From Dokdonella_A sp963775445 (GTDB lineage Bacteria; Pseudomonadota; Gammaproteobacteria; Xanthomonadales; Rhodanobacteraceae), in contig CAVZIT010000004.1 of assembly GCA_963775445.1 (NCBI GenBank), positions 372,001-436,000 of the forward strand: a stretch of DNA of 64,000 nt. Direction: 5' to 3'. The notes under the pieces were generated by a model. That model made no database searches and had not been told where the DNA came from. It saw nothing but the letters and a program-made list of their open reading frames with translations. The position numbers and the translations under genes are program-made. Below are positions 15,973-25,199 of this stretch, in pieces; within the stretch, counting starts at the first letter, position 1; each line of letters begins with the position of its first letter.

Positions 15973-18900
15973 ATGTTTCGTTTGCGCATCGCTGTGTCAT
16001 TGCTTCTGCTGCTCGCTACCGGCGTATCCAGCGCCGCGGTGGCTCCCAGCCTGTTCCAGGACATGCATTGGCGTTTGCTTGGACCGTTTCGCGGCGGTCG
16101 CGTACTTGCGGTCAGCGGCGTACCGGCCCAGCCTGAACATTTCTATTTCGGTTCGGTCAACGGAGGTGTCTGGGAATCGAAGGATGCCGGGCGCACCTGG
16201 CGACCGATCTTCGATGACCAGTCAATCGGTTCGATCGGCGCAATCGCAGTCGCACCGTCCGATCCGAATGTGTTGTATGTCGGCAGCGGCGAAGCCGACA
16301 TGCGCTCGGACATCGCGCAGGGCGACGGCATGTACAAGTCCCTCGACGCTGGCCGGACCTGGCAAAAGATCGGCCTCGATGATTCCGAACAGATAGGCAG
16401 AATTCTGGTCGATCCGCATGATCCGAATCTCGTCTACGTCGCCGCGCTTGGCCATCCATACGGCCGGAATGCGATGCGCGGGGTGTATCGCTCGCGCGAT
16501 GGCGGCACGAGCTGGCGGAGAGTGCTCGGCAAGGGCGAGGTGACTGGCGCAATCGATCTCGCGTTCGAGCCGGGCAACGCAAAAGTGATTTATGCCGCGT
16601 TGTGGCAGGCACGGCGCACGCCGTGGAACGTGTACCCGCCAGCCAGCGGTCCCGGATCAGGCCTGTACAAATCCGTCGACGGCGGCGACACCTGGAGCGA
16701 GATCAGTGGCAACGGGTTTCCCGCCGAACATGTCGGACGCATTGGAATCGGCCTGTCGGCCAGCGCGCCGAAGCGAGTCTTTGCGATTGTCGATGCCGAC
16801 GCGGGTGGCCTGTACCGCTCGGATGATGCGGGCGTGCATTGGCGCCGGACGAGTGGCGACAACCGCATCTGGCAGCGCGGCTGGTATTTCGGCCGTATCA
16901 CGGTCGATCCAAAAAACGCCGATCGCGTGTACGCGATGAACACGATCGTGCTGCGCTCGGACGACGGGGGCAAGACCTTCATTCCGTTCAAGGGTGACAA
17001 CACCGGCGATGATTTCCATGATCTGTGGATCGATCCGGTCGATACCGATCGGCAGATGCTTGCGGTCGATCAGGGCGCGCTGGTGACGGTCGACGGCGGC
17101 AAGACCTGGTCGAGCTGGCACAACCAGCCGACCGCGCAGATGTATCACATCAGCACCGATTCGCGTTTCCCGTACCGCGTGTACGGTGCGCAACAGGATT
17201 CGGGCGCGATTGCGCTGCCAAACCGCGGCATCAACCGCAACGGAATCACCATGGAGCAGTTCCACGAAATCACCGCGGGTGGCGAGTCCGGGATGATTGC
17301 TCCCGATCCACGCGATCCTGACATCATCTATGGCGGCGCCGTGGACAAGCTCGATCTGCGCACGCAGCAGACGCGCTCGGTAGATCCGACGCTGGCCGAT
17401 CCGGATCTCTACCGGCATACGTGGACCCTGCCGCTTGCATTCGACCAGCGCGATCCGTCATTGCTTTATTTCGGCAACCAGAAGGTCTGGCGGACATCCG
17501 ATGGCGGGCTGCACTGGCAGGCGATCAGTCCCGATCTGACGCGCGAGGATCCAGGCGTGCCGGCCAATCTCGATCCGGTGACCGCCGCCGACAATCTCGG
17601 CACCGGCCCGCGGCGCGGCGTGGTGTACGCAATCGCGACATCGCCCGTAACCGGCGGCGTGATCTGGGCCGGAACCGATGATGGCCTGATCTGGCACAGC
17701 GATGATGCCGGCGGGCATTGGGCCAATGTCACGCCTGCCGCGCTGACGCCATGGTCCAAGGTCGGCACCATTGAGCCATCCCATTTCGATGCGGCGACGG
17801 CGTATGCCGCGATCGACCGGCATCGCCTGGAGGATCGAAAGCCGTATATCTATCGCACACGCGATGCGGGCAGATCCTGGCAACTCATCGTGCATGGAAT
17901 CCTCGAGGGCGATTTCGTCAATGCCGTGCGCGAGGACCCCAAGCGCAAGGGTCTCTTGTACGCGGCTACCGAGCTCGGCATGTACATCTCGTTCGACGAT
18001 GGCGCGGACTGGCAGCCTTTGCAGCAGAACCTGCCGCGGACTTCGGTACGCGATATCGATGTGCACGACAACGATCTTGTGATCGGCACGCACGGGCGCG
18101 GCATCTGGATCATGGACGACATCAGTGCGTTGAGGCAGATCGACGCGACTGCCGATGCGGGTAAGACGCACCTGTTCGCGCCGGCAACCGCGATTCGTTA
18201 TCGCCAGGCAAGTTTCACCGGCACGCCGCTGCCCAAGGACGAACCGATGGCGGCCAATCCGGCCGCGGGCGCGCTGATCGACTACGTACTCGCGAAGCAA
18301 CCGCGCAAACCTGTGCAAATGTCCATCCGCGACGCCGACGGCAAGCTTGTGCGGCGTTATTCGAGCAGCGATGCGGCACCAAAGATCGATCTGACCAAGA
18401 TCGGATCGGCCCCGGAATGGATCACGCCGCCGGTCGTGCTGTCGACGAGCCCAGGCATGCACCGCTTCGTGTGGCCGTTGCACTATCCACCGAGCAACGC
18501 ATCGGCCGGCGAAAATGACTTCGAGGACGGTGTGTGGGCGCCTCCTGGGCACTACACGGTGGAGCTCGTTGTCGATGGTCAGCACTACACGCAGCCTTTG
18601 GTCCTTGCGCCCGATCCGCGCATACACCTTTCGGATTCGGCATACGCTGCGCAATTTGCACTGGCGCGCCGGATCGAAACCTTACAGACGCGCATCGGTG
18701 CCGCCTCAGGTCAGGCTGACGCAATTCGCAAGGCGCTGGATGCGCGACGCAAGTCGGCCATTGGAGCTGCCGCGAGCGCGCTGGATGCATTTGCATCGAG
18801 GGTCGACGACATCAGCGGCAGCATCTCCTCGCCCAATCCATTCAATGGGTGGGCGTTCCCGCCGAAACGGGTGCAATCGCTCGCCTATCTTGCCCGGGCG

Positions 18901-19107
18901 CTCGGACAGTTACGCGAGGCGGTCGATGGCGCCGATGCCGCGCCCTCGCCGGATGCGAAGGCGGGTTACGCGAAGCTTGCGGCTCTTGTGGAATCAACCC
19001 TGCACGAATGGAATGGGGTTCACACAGCGGAGTTCGCTGCACTCAACGCCAGGCTGCGCAAGCTGGGCGCGCATCCGCTGGTGATCGAGTCAAAGTCCAA
19101 GGCGTGA
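15973..19107 (+). CDS. Secreted VPS10/sortilin-like BNR beta-propeller protein (1044 aa)
   Basis: A signal peptide (MFRLRIAVSLLLLLATGVSS) leads into a long propeller containing at least eleven Asp-box motifs of the form SxDxGxTW: SKDAGRTW, SLDAGRTW, SRDGGTSW, SVDGGDTW, SDDAGVHW, SDDGGKTF, TVDGGKTW, TSDGGLHW, SDDAGGHW, TRDAGRSW and SFDDGADW. The C-terminal third (from about residue 725) is a separate beta-rich and helical part. Such proteins are often labelled glycosyl hydrolase or sialidase, but Asp boxes are structural turns and no sialidase arginine triad is evident. The role is likely a surface or periplasmic binding or hydrolytic function. It is a single-gene unit with ATG 15973. Confidence 0.85.
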   Translation: MFRLRIAVSLLLLLATGVSSAAVAPSLFQDMHWRLLGPFRGGRVLAVSGVPAQPEHFYFGSVNGGVWESKDAGRTWRPIFDDQSIGSIGAIAVAPSDPNVLYVGSGEADMRSDIAQGDGMYKSLDAGRTWQKIGLDDSEQIGRILVDPHDPNLVYVAALGHPYGRNAMRGVYRSRDGGTSWRRVLGKGEVTGAIDLAFEPGNAKVIYAALWQARRTPWNVYPPASGPGSGLYKSVDGGDTWSEISGNGFPAEHVGRIGIGLSASAPKRVFAIVDADAGGLYRSDDAGVHWRRTSGDNRIWQRGWYFGRITVDPKNADRVYAMNTIVLRSDDGGKTFIPFKGDNTGDDFHDLWIDPVDTDRQMLAVDQGALVTVDGGKTWSSWHNQPTAQMYHISTDSRFPYRVYGAQQDSGAIALPNRGINRNGITMEQFHEITAGGESGMIAPDPRDPDIIYGGAVDKLDLRTQQTRSVDPTLADPDLYRHTWTLPLAFDQRDPSLLYFGNQKVWRTSDGGLHWQAISPDLTREDPGVPANLDPVTAADNLGTGPRRGVVYAIATSPVTGGVIWAGTDDGLIWHSDDAGGHWANVTPAALTPWSKVGTIEPSHFDAATAYAAIDRHRLEDRKPYIYRTRDAGRSWQLIVHGILEGDFVNAVREDPKRKGLLYAATELGMYISFDDGADWQPLQQNLPRTSVRDIDVHDNDLVIGTHGRGIWIMDDISALRQIDATADAGKTHLFAPATAIRYRQASFTGTPLPKDEPMAANPAAGALIDYVLAKQPRKPVQMSIRDADGKLVRRYSSSDAAPKIDLTKIGSAPEWITPPVVLSTSPGMHRFVWPLHYPPSNASAGENDFEDGVWAPPGHYTVELVVDGQHYTQPLVLAPDPRIHLSDSAYAAQFALARRIETLQTRIGAASGQADAIRKALDARRKSAIGAAASALDAFASRVDDISGSISSPNPFNGWAFPPKRVQSLAYLARALGQLREAVDGADAAPSPDAKAGYAKLAALVESTLHEWNGVHTAEFAALNARLRKLGAHPLVIESKSKA

Positions 19108-19114
19108 CGCAGTA

Positions 19115-19912
19115 TCAACGTTGCGCGTGTCGAAACGGCTGCAGCAGCAGCGCGTCGAGGCGTTGATCGGCCGGTCGCGTAAAGACCGGCAAACCGAGGA
19201 TCAGGGTGCGCTGCGGCAGGGCAGGTTCGTCGAGGTAGGTGCCGAACAGGCGGTCCCACCAAGACACGTGAAAACCGAAATTCCGGTCGTGCTCCTCGCG
19301 TCGCACCGAGTGGTGGATGCGATGCATGTCGGGTGTCACGAACCAGAGCCGCAGCACGCGATCGAGCGCGGCGGGCAGCGCAACGTTCGCATGCGTGAAC
19401 AGCGCGAAAGCGCTCAGCAGGATCTCGAATGCGAACACCGCGAGCACCGGCGCGCCGATCAACAGCACGAGCCCGATCTTGAAGCCCATCGACAGCAGGA
19501 TTTCCAGCGGATGGAAACGCACACCCGAGCTTGCATCAAGCGCGAGATCGCTGTGATGCACGCGGTGCAGCGGCCATAGCCAGCCGACGGTGTGCAGCAA
19601 GCGGTGCTGCCAGTAGATCATCAGGTCGAGCGCGACGAACGCAAGCGTGAAGCGCAGCCAGTACGGTGCCGAGAACATGTTCAGCAAGCCGAAAGCGTGC
19701 GCGCGCGACCACAGGGCGGCATCGACCGCGAGCCACGGCAGCAAGAGGCGCAGCAGCACGGTATCGATCAGCGACATGCCGAAGTTGGCGGTCCAGCGGC
19801 GTGCCGCCTCGCGTCGTTGCAGGTGTCGCGGCCAGCGCGCCTCCGCGAAGGCGCAGACGATCCACACACCGATGAAAATCCCGAGCCGCAGCAGGGCGCT
19901 CGAATCAGGCAC
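19115..19912 (-). CDS. Membrane fatty acid hydroxylase / sterol desaturase family protein
   Basis: The protein has several membrane helices and the histidine clusters of the diiron family: HRLLHTVGWLWPLHRVHHSD, then VTPDMHRIHHSVRREEHDRNFGF. These bind two irons and use O2 to hydroxylate or desaturate lipids. The start is GTG 19912, which overlaps the stop codon of the upstream formate/nitrite channel gene by one base, so the two are co-translated. The substrate is unknown; bacterial relatives act on fatty acids, carotenoids or sterol-like lipids. It is 265 residues, normal for the family. Confidence 0.88.
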   Translation of the reverse strand: MPDSSALLRLGIFIGVWIVCAFAEARWPRHLQRREAARRWTANFGMSLIDTVLLRLLLPWLAVDAALWSRAHAFGLLNMFSAPYWLRFTLAFVALDLMIYWQHRLLHTVGWLWPLHRVHHSDLALDASSGVRFHPLEILLSMGFKIGLVLLIGAPVLAVFAFEILLSAFALFTHANVALPAALDRVLRLWFVTPDMHRIHHSVRREEHDRNFGFHVSWWDRLFGTYLDEPALPQRTLILGLPVFTRPADQRLDALLLQPFRHAQR

Positions 19913-20757
19913 TAGATCTCCTCTTTGACCTGACCGTAAGCGAGCAAAGCGAACAGGCCGGTTCCGCCGACCATGTTGCCGACCAACGCCGGCACAAGTA
20001 CGCCGAAAATGCCATGCAGCGGCGCGAGTTGTCCGCTGAACATCAGCAGAAACACCTCGGTCGATCCAACCACCACGTGCGTCGATCCGCCCAGCGCGAT
20101 GATGTAGGACATCAGAGCGATGATCCAGAACCGGCCTTCCTTGGACGCGGCGAGCATCCATACCATCGCCGCGATGAAGAAACCGGCGGGCACACCCTGC
20201 AACAGAACATTGAGAGGTGTCTTGGATGCCAGGGTCTGCGCCACGGCATAGAAGCCGGCGAGTTGTTCCGGCGTCGCCACTCGCGCGTAGATCGCCATGA
20301 TCGACGCGAGCGCCGTACCCGCGAGATTGGCCACGAACACGATGCCCCACAAACGCAACGTGGACATCAATGCGCGCCATGTGCGCTCGACCAGCAACGG
20401 CAGGACTGCCGTGATCGTCGTTTCCGTAAACAGCTGCATGCGCCCCAGCACCACGATCAGGAAACCGGTGCAATAACCGAGGCTCGCGACCGCTGCACTC
20501 CATGGCGCATCGGGCAGATAGCCGTGAAGAATTCCCTGCATGAACACCGAACTGCTGATCGCGATGCCCGCGACGAGTCCTGACCACCACAAGGACTGCG
20601 CCGGGCGCGCTAGCTCGACTTCACCTTCGGCGCGCACGGTGTGATAGACGACAGGCGACGGGATACTGGTCTGGTCTTCGACCTTGCGGTTCTCCTTGGC
20701 TGACAGCCCGTGATCGCCAATCGCATCCTTCTTCTTCTTGCTGGCGCTCGAGGTCAT
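19912..20757 (-). CDS. Formate/nitrite transporter (FNT) family channel
   Basis: This 281-residue protein has a charged lysine-rich N-terminus and then six helices of the FNT fold. The family regions are seen as GIAISSSVFMQGILHGYLPD, GRMQLFTETTITAVLPLL and FIIALGGSTHVVVGSTEVF-like pore segments (ALGGSTHVVVGSTEVFLL). FNT pentamers pass small anions such as formate, nitrite or hydrosulfide. The gene is coupled to the downstream fatty acid hydroxylase. Its start at 20757 lies 61 bases from the EcsC gene, on the same strand. Confidence 0.88.
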   Translation of the reverse strand: MTSSASKKKKDAIGDHGLSAKENRKVEDQTSIPSPVVYHTVRAEGEVELARPAQSLWWSGLVAGIAISSSVFMQGILHGYLPDAPWSAAVASLGYCTGFLIVVLGRMQLFTETTITAVLPLLVERTWRALMSTLRLWGIVFVANLAGTALASIMAIYARVATPEQLAGFYAVAQTLASKTPLNVLLQGVPAGFFIAAMVWMLAASKEGRFWIIALMSYIIALGGSTHVVVGSTEVFLLMFSGQLAPLHGIFGVLVPALVGNMVGGTGLFALLAYGQVKEEI

Positions 20758-20817
20758 GTCGGATGTCCCGCGTTGCTCAATCGATGACCGGTCGCGATTG
20801 CATCGGCGCGTGCGGGT

Positions 20818-21435
20818 TCATGCCGCCGCGTCGTCATCGACTGCAGCGAAAATCGCCGCAGCATTCCTGGCGACCTGGAGCGTGTCATACCACGCATAGG
20901 CGCCCACGCCCGCGGCACCGATGAGTGGCAGCCAGCGCGCGATGCCACGGCGTACCAGCCGCTGTGACAAACGCATGCCGACGGTGCGCGCAATGCGCTC
21001 CAGTGCCCGCGCGGGGACCTCCTGGATCAGCACCCGCCCGCCGACCTGCACGGCCACATCGCGAAGTGCCTGGGCGGTCGCGTGGCGGAACAGGCAGAAC
21101 AGCATTTGTTCGCGACCGAGGTCTGCGCTCTTGCCGTGGACGCCCGCGATGTCGGCCACCATCTGCGCCTGAATGCGCCATATCGCGATCAATTCAGGGA
21201 TCAGCGTGAGCCACCCAAACGCGCCGGGCGGCAGCGCAAGCGTGCCAGCCGTGAGCGCCGCGCGGTGCGCTGCGGCATTGGCGATGCGCCGAGCATGGCG
21301 CTCGGGTCCGGGCGCCATGGTTTCCTCGGTCGCGGGTATGCGGGCCATCAACTCCATGACGGCGCGACCGAGACGTGTCGCCAGTTCGCCGCCGGCGCTT
21401 TCCGGAATGCGCCTCGCGACGACCTGCCTGCTCAT
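20818..21435 (-). CDS. EcsC family protein
   Basis: This 205-residue protein resembles EcsC-domain proteins, with hydrophobic helices in the middle (ALPPGAFGWLTLIPELIAIWRIQAQMVADIAG) and at the end (WLPLIGAAGVGAYAWYDTLQVARNAAAIFA). The biochemical role of EcsC is unknown. ATG 21435 overlaps the stop of the RidA-like gene by four bases (ATGA), so the pair is translated together. It leads into the formate/nitrite channel gene on the same strand. Confidence 0.8.
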   Translation of the reverse strand: MSRQVVARRIPESAGGELATRLGRAVMELMARIPATEETMAPGPERHARRIANAAAHRAALTAGTLALPPGAFGWLTLIPELIAIWRIQAQMVADIAGVHGKSADLGREQMLFCLFRHATAQALRDVAVQVGGRVLIQEVPARALERIARTVGMRLSQRLVRRGIARWLPLIGAAGVGAYAWYDTLQVARNAAAIFAAVDDDAAA

Positions 21436-21911
21436 GCGCGATGCGGCGATGAAGGCAGCGCGGCTACGCACTCGATCTCCACGCGCGCGCCGAGCGCGAG
21501 TCCGGTCGCACCGAACGCACTGCGGGCCGGAAAATGCGCGGTGAAATAGGTGCGGTAAACATTGTTGAACGCGGGCCATTCGTGCATGTCGGCGAGAAAT
21601 GCCGTGCACCTGACGACATCGTCCAGGCCCGCACCGTGGCGCGTGAGGACCGCCTTGATGTTCTCCATGGCCTGTCGCGTCTCGGGTTCGATGCCGCCCG
21701 GTACCAGCGAGAGCGTGCCGGGGGAGATGCCGATTTGGCCGGACAGGAACAACAGCTGACCTGTGCGCACAGCCTCGGAAAACGGCAGGTGCAGTTTCGC
21801 GGCGCCAGGCATCGCAAAAAATTGTGGCGCCTCGGAAGATGGCCGCGTTGACGTCATGTCGCAGCCGGCCACGGCGAATGTGAGGATGGAAATCAGAATC
21901 GCTTTGGACAT
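21432..21911 (-). CDS. RidA family lipoprotein
   Basis: Residues about 35-155 match the RidA/YjgF family: KLHLPFSEAVRTGQLLFLSGQIGISPGT, ETRQAMENIKAVLTRHGAGLDDVVRCTAFLADM and RSAFGATGLALGARVEIECVA. RidA enzymes hydrolyse reactive enamines and imines; the arginine before the terminal VEIECVA segment is conserved in active members. Unusually, ATG 21911, preceded by GAGG, gives a lipoprotein signal (MSKAILISILTFAVAGC), placing this member in the envelope rather than the cytosol. It overlaps the EcsC gene. Confidence 0.85.
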   Translation of the reverse strand: MSKAILISILTFAVAGCDMTSTRPSSEAPQFFAMPGAAKLHLPFSEAVRTGQLLFLSGQIGISPGTLSLVPGGIEPETRQAMENIKAVLTRHGAGLDDVVRCTAFLADMHEWPAFNNVYRTYFTAHFPARSAFGATGLALGARVEIECVAALPSSPHRA

Positions 21912-22009
21912 GGCAGCCTCTCCGGTCGACGCCGCCAGTGTAGCCGCGGTAATTCTGCCGCGCATCGATTTCCCCTATAGTCGTTGATCGTTCAAACGGA
22001 ATCCTGATC

Positions 22010-22768
22010 ATGTTGCCGGGCATGCATCGCGCGTTTTTACCTGCCGTCGTCGCGACGCTCGTGCTCACCGCGTGCTCGCAATCCTCGAACGGTCCGACGC
22101 CGAGCGAGCGCCGCGCTCAGCCTGCGGTGGCCGCCCGGGCTGCTGATGCGCAGGCCGACAAGGAATTGGCGATGTACCGATCCATGCTCGCCCAGGGAAA
22201 CTACGAGCTGGCCGCGCCGCTCGGACAGGAGATCGCGACCCGCTTCGCACGAACGCCGGCTGCGACCGAAGTAAGCAAGACCTTGCCCGATACGGTTGCG
22301 CGGGCCAAGGCGAGTAGCGGGATGCGCCGGCTGAAGCGCTTGTGGTCGTACCAGACCGGCCCCGAATCCGGTGGGGTCCAGAACACGGCGTCGATCTACA
22401 GCAGCGAACCCGAGGGCTTGAACGACCGCATTCGGCTGGTCCTGCGCCGGCATTCACAATGGGGACAAAGCGTGTATCTGTTCGGTCATGGCGCGGGATT
22501 CGTCTGCGCGGGCAGATGCAGCGTGGCCGTTCGCTTCGACGACAAGCCAGTCGAGCGGTTCAAGGCATATCTGCCGCCCACCGGGGAGCCTGCACTGTTC
22601 ATCGAGAACGACGCGCGTTTCATCAGCTTGATGCAGCAGGCGCACAAGATTTCACTGGATGTCATGCTGAAAGGAGAGGGAAAGAAGACGTTGGTATTCG
22701 AGGTCGGCGGTTATGACGCGACCCGGTTTCCACAGTTGCCCAAGGGCGCGCACGAGAAATCGAAATAG
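22010..22768 (+). CDS. Hypothetical lipoprotein
   Basis: The protein starts MLPGMHRAFLPAVVATLVLTAC, a clear lipobox with Cys22. A helical segment rich in alanine and charged residues follows (about 30-110), then a beta-rich C-terminal domain with SVYLFGHGAGFVCAGRCSVAVRFDD, two cysteines that may pair, and KTLVFEVGGYD. I do not recognise a characterised family. It is divergent from the RidA/EcsC unit, with 98 bases between starts that should hold both promoters. Confidence 0.75.
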   Translation: MLPGMHRAFLPAVVATLVLTACSQSSNGPTPSERRAQPAVAARAADAQADKELAMYRSMLAQGNYELAAPLGQEIATRFARTPAATEVSKTLPDTVARAKASSGMRRLKRLWSYQTGPESGGVQNTASIYSSEPEGLNDRIRLVLRRHSQWGQSVYLFGHGAGFVCAGRCSVAVRFDDKPVERFKAYLPPTGEPALFIENDARFISLMQQAHKISLDVMLKGEGKKTLVFEVGGYDATRFPQLPKGAHEKSK

Positions 22769-22986
22769 TGCGACCGCATGCATTCGGCGCGGCACCATTG
22801 GCGAGAGCGCGATGCAGGCGGGCAACACTTCGAAGAGACACTGCGCCTGCCCTCGTGTCGGCAGGGAGCGGGCATTCCGGATATTGCGACTCGCGGGTGG
22901 ATTTCCTACAACTTGACGCGACGTCCCGTGCTCGCGGCGTCATCCGATCCTCGCCATCATCGTGCCAAGTCGATCAGGATCGCGCG

Positions 22987-23592
22987 ATGACGATGCAGCA
23001 GCGAAGCAAACCATTGCGATGTGCAATGGCCGGTGGCGTACTCGGATTGTTGGCGTGGATGGGCGTTGCCTCGCAAGCCTGCGCCGCATCGATCTACAAG
23101 TGTACCGACGCGCGGGGATCACCTGCCTACCAGGATCGGCCGTGCGCGCATGGATTGCAGCAGTCGATGGTTGCAATCATTCCGCCGCCGTCCTCGGTTA
23201 CTCCAGTATCTTACGCGTCGTCGGCAAGATCGCCCGCGATATCGCCGCGCGTCCATCGCGTCGCCAAGGCTCACGTTGGCCGCAGCGGCAGATCAAAGCG
23301 AGTCCGCGAGGCCATGTCGTGGGAATGCCGCGTCGCCAATGGCGAGGTTTTTTATCGCCATGGATCGTGCCCCAAAGTCGTCAGTGGCAGTTCCCGTGCT
23401 TCGCGCAAAGCGCATCAACGCGGGCGTTCCCGGGTTGGCATGTTACGAGTGGTCGGGCATCGGGTTGCGCGCGCCGATGCCTGCCGCATGATCAACGAGA
23501 CCACGGTCAGCGATCGCTTCGGACATGAGCGTGACGAGCAAGTATCGACCTACGAGCGCAATCTCGGACGCGATCCCTGCCGAAGGTATTGA
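22987..23592 (+). CDS. DUF4124 domain secreted protein
   Basis: ATG 22987 gives a signal peptide (MTMQQRSKPLRCAMAGGVLG..., cut after CAA) followed at once by the DUF4124 motif ASIYKCTDARGSPAYQDRPC. DUF4124 domains are small periplasmic modules of unknown role, common in gammaproteobacteria. The rest is rich in serine, arginine and glycine, with a second short cysteine-containing copy-like segment (WECRVANGEVFYRHGSCP). It is 201 residues and ends 22 bases before the convergent small gene on the other strand. Confidence 0.78.
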   Translation: MTMQQRSKPLRCAMAGGVLGLLAWMGVASQACAASIYKCTDARGSPAYQDRPCAHGLQQSMVAIIPPPSSVTPVSYASSARSPAISPRVHRVAKAHVGRSGRSKRVREAMSWECRVANGEVFYRHGSCPKVVSGSSRASRKAHQRGRSRVGMLRVVGHRVARADACRMINETTVSDRFGHERDEQVSTYERNLGRDPCRRY

Positions 23593-23614
23593 CTGCGGCG
23601 CAGCTCCCGACACT

Positions 23615-23848
23615 TCAGACAGCCTCCGGATCGTCGGAGCGCAATGTGACGCCGGTGTCGGGAATCTCGTAGTGTCCCTTGCCGAGTACTTCAAGCGTCT
23701 CGCCCGCTGACGTGCATATCGTGGTCAACGCCTCCATGGATGGATGCGCGGCCTTCTTGCCGGGCGCGTCGACGGCTTCGGCATACACGTGTATTTCATA
23801 GAGCTTGCCGTCGCTGCCGTGCGCCGCGTACAGCTTCTTGAGGAACAT
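23615..23848 (-). CDS. Small conserved hypothetical protein
   Basis: This 77-residue soluble protein (MFLKKLYAAHGSDGKLYEIHVYAE...) has no signal peptide or membrane segment. Its composition is balanced rather than arginine-rich, unlike the out-of-frame stretches nearby, which supports real coding. I do not recognise a named family. It converges with the DUF4124 gene and is read away from the next plus-strand gene. Confidence 0.6.
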   Translation of the reverse strand: MFLKKLYAAHGSDGKLYEIHVYAEAVDAPGKKAAHPSMEALTTICTSAGETLEVLGKGHYEIPDTGVTLRSDDPEAV

Positions 23849-24111
23849 CGCGATTCGCCAGTCTGGTGCGCTGCTTGGGTCTCACCGATTCCAGCATCCG
23901 CCCGCACAGACAGCTACGGTGCAGGTGGGGCATCGCCGTTTACCCTAAACGCCCGCACCTGAATGCGAAAGTGACACCGCATCGCGGCTTTTCAAGCTTC
24001 CATTGGCGCAACAACCTGATGACGCAGGGGTTCGGTGCGCCCCTGCGGTTTATCGCCGTTCAGCATGAGCCATCGAAACTGGATTGGTTGAACAACCAAA
24101 GGAGAAACGCG

Positions 24112-24573
24112 ATGAAACACCGGATGATGACGACACTGGCTTCGGCTGTCGCGCTTGCCATTTCGGCGACGGCATTTTCGCCGGCGCAGGCACGCGAAGC
24201 CGACCTCGACTGCAAGCTGACCTATTCGCTGACCGGTTGGGCAGCCATTTACAAGCATGCGGAAGGGCACGGCATGGTTCGCTGCGCCAATGGGACCAGC
24301 ATGCCCGTGGCCATCACCGCCAAAGGCGGTGGCCTCACCGTCGGCAAGTCCCACATTGATAACGGCCGGGGCACATTTACCGACGTGCATCGGATTTCCG
24401 ATGTGCTCGGCACGTATGCGCAAGGCGAAGCCAGCGCGGGCGCCGGTCGCTCCGCCGGGGCGCATGTCATGACCAAGGGTACGGTTTCGCTGGCCCTCGC
24501 CGGCAAGGGCGAAGGGGTCAATCTGGGCGTGAGCTTCGGCGCGTTCACGCTGAGCCGCGCCGGTTCAAAGTAA
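24112..24573 (+). CDS. Secreted conserved hypothetical protein
   Basis: ATG 24112, preceded by AAAGGAG at good spacing, gives a signal peptide (MKHRMMTTLASAVALAISAT..., cut after AQA). The mature part of about 125 residues is glycine-rich and beta-prone (LTYSLTGWAAIYKHAEGHGM, ITAKGGGLTVGKSHIDNGRG), with two cysteines. It resembles small exported proteins annotated as hypothetical across proteobacteria; no function is known. A strong terminator follows. Confidence 0.8.
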   Translation: MKHRMMTTLASAVALAISATAFSPAQAREADLDCKLTYSLTGWAAIYKHAEGHGMVRCANGTSMPVAITAKGGGLTVGKSHIDNGRGTFTDVHRISDVLGTYAQGEASAGAGRSAGAHVMTKGTVSLALAGKGEGVNLGVSFGAFTLSRAGSK

Positions 24574-24595
24574 GGCTTTCCTGGTATTTTCAAAT

Positions 24596-24624
24596 CCGCG
24601 GCGCCAACGTGCCGCGGTTTTTTT
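24596..24624 (+). terminator. Rho-independent terminator
   Basis: A perfect 7-bp stem (CCGCGGC with GCCGCGG, 8-base loop) is followed by seven T residues at 24618-24624. It ends the small secreted protein gene. Confidence 0.9.
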
Positions 24625-24638
24625 GCGCCTGGAGTCGG

Positions 24639-25052
24639 TCAGAACACCGCGTTCAGCAGGGAATACAACGCCAGCGCCAGACAGGCGAAACCGAGCCCGA
24701 CCTTGTAAGGCATCAGCTTTGCGGTCAACTCCTCGAGCGAGCCGGTGAATCGGTTGCTGCCGATCAGGGATCGGAGCAACGGCATCGCGATGATCAGGCC
24801 CGTCGCCGCGATCACGAGTGCCGTAATCAAGGCGAGCAGCATCAGGCCCGGCGCAAACCGCAAGGCGCCGAGCCCGGCGATCCAGCGCAACAACAGGAAC
24901 AGCCCCCAGATCAGTCCGATCAATCCGATCCAGCCTTCCACCGATTCCAGCGGACGCAGGTGATCATCGACGCCTGGGCGCCTGATCTTGAGCCAGGACG
25001 AAATCCCCAGCAATCCGAGCAGTATCAAAAGGATCAGGCTGAGAAGCCACAT
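24639..25052 (-). CDS. Four-helix membrane protein of unknown function
   Basis: This 137-residue protein has four hydrophobic segments: residues 1-20, about 40-60, 68-95 and 115-137, with short charged loops (KIRRPGVDDHLRPLES). The sequence SVEGWIGLIGLIWGLFLLLRW is reminiscent of small membrane proteins annotated as hypothetical in Xanthomonadales. Its stop lies 14 bases from the terminator of the convergent gene. No function is inferred. Confidence 0.72.
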   Translation of the reverse strand: MWLLSLILLILLGLLGISSWLKIRRPGVDDHLRPLESVEGWIGLIGLIWGLFLLLRWIAGLGALRFAPGLMLLALITALVIAATGLIIAMPLLRSLIGSNRFTGSLEELTAKLMPYKVGLGFACLALALYSLLNAVF

Positions 25053-25199
25053 GATTCGTCTCCGCGGGATACGACGATGCGCATCCTAACAGGATGCGAA
25101 AACCGGGCTGCCACGTCGATTGGCCCTTGACGGGGGCGGCGTGTTTGCCGACGCTGTGGCGTGCGACGCGTCGGTCGTCAATGAATCGGGGAGCGGGCC

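Noticed and set aside
15973..19107. Sialidase annotation for the 1044-residue protein
   Set aside because: Asp boxes are structural; the arginine triad and catalytic Tyr/Glu pair of sialidases could not be identified.
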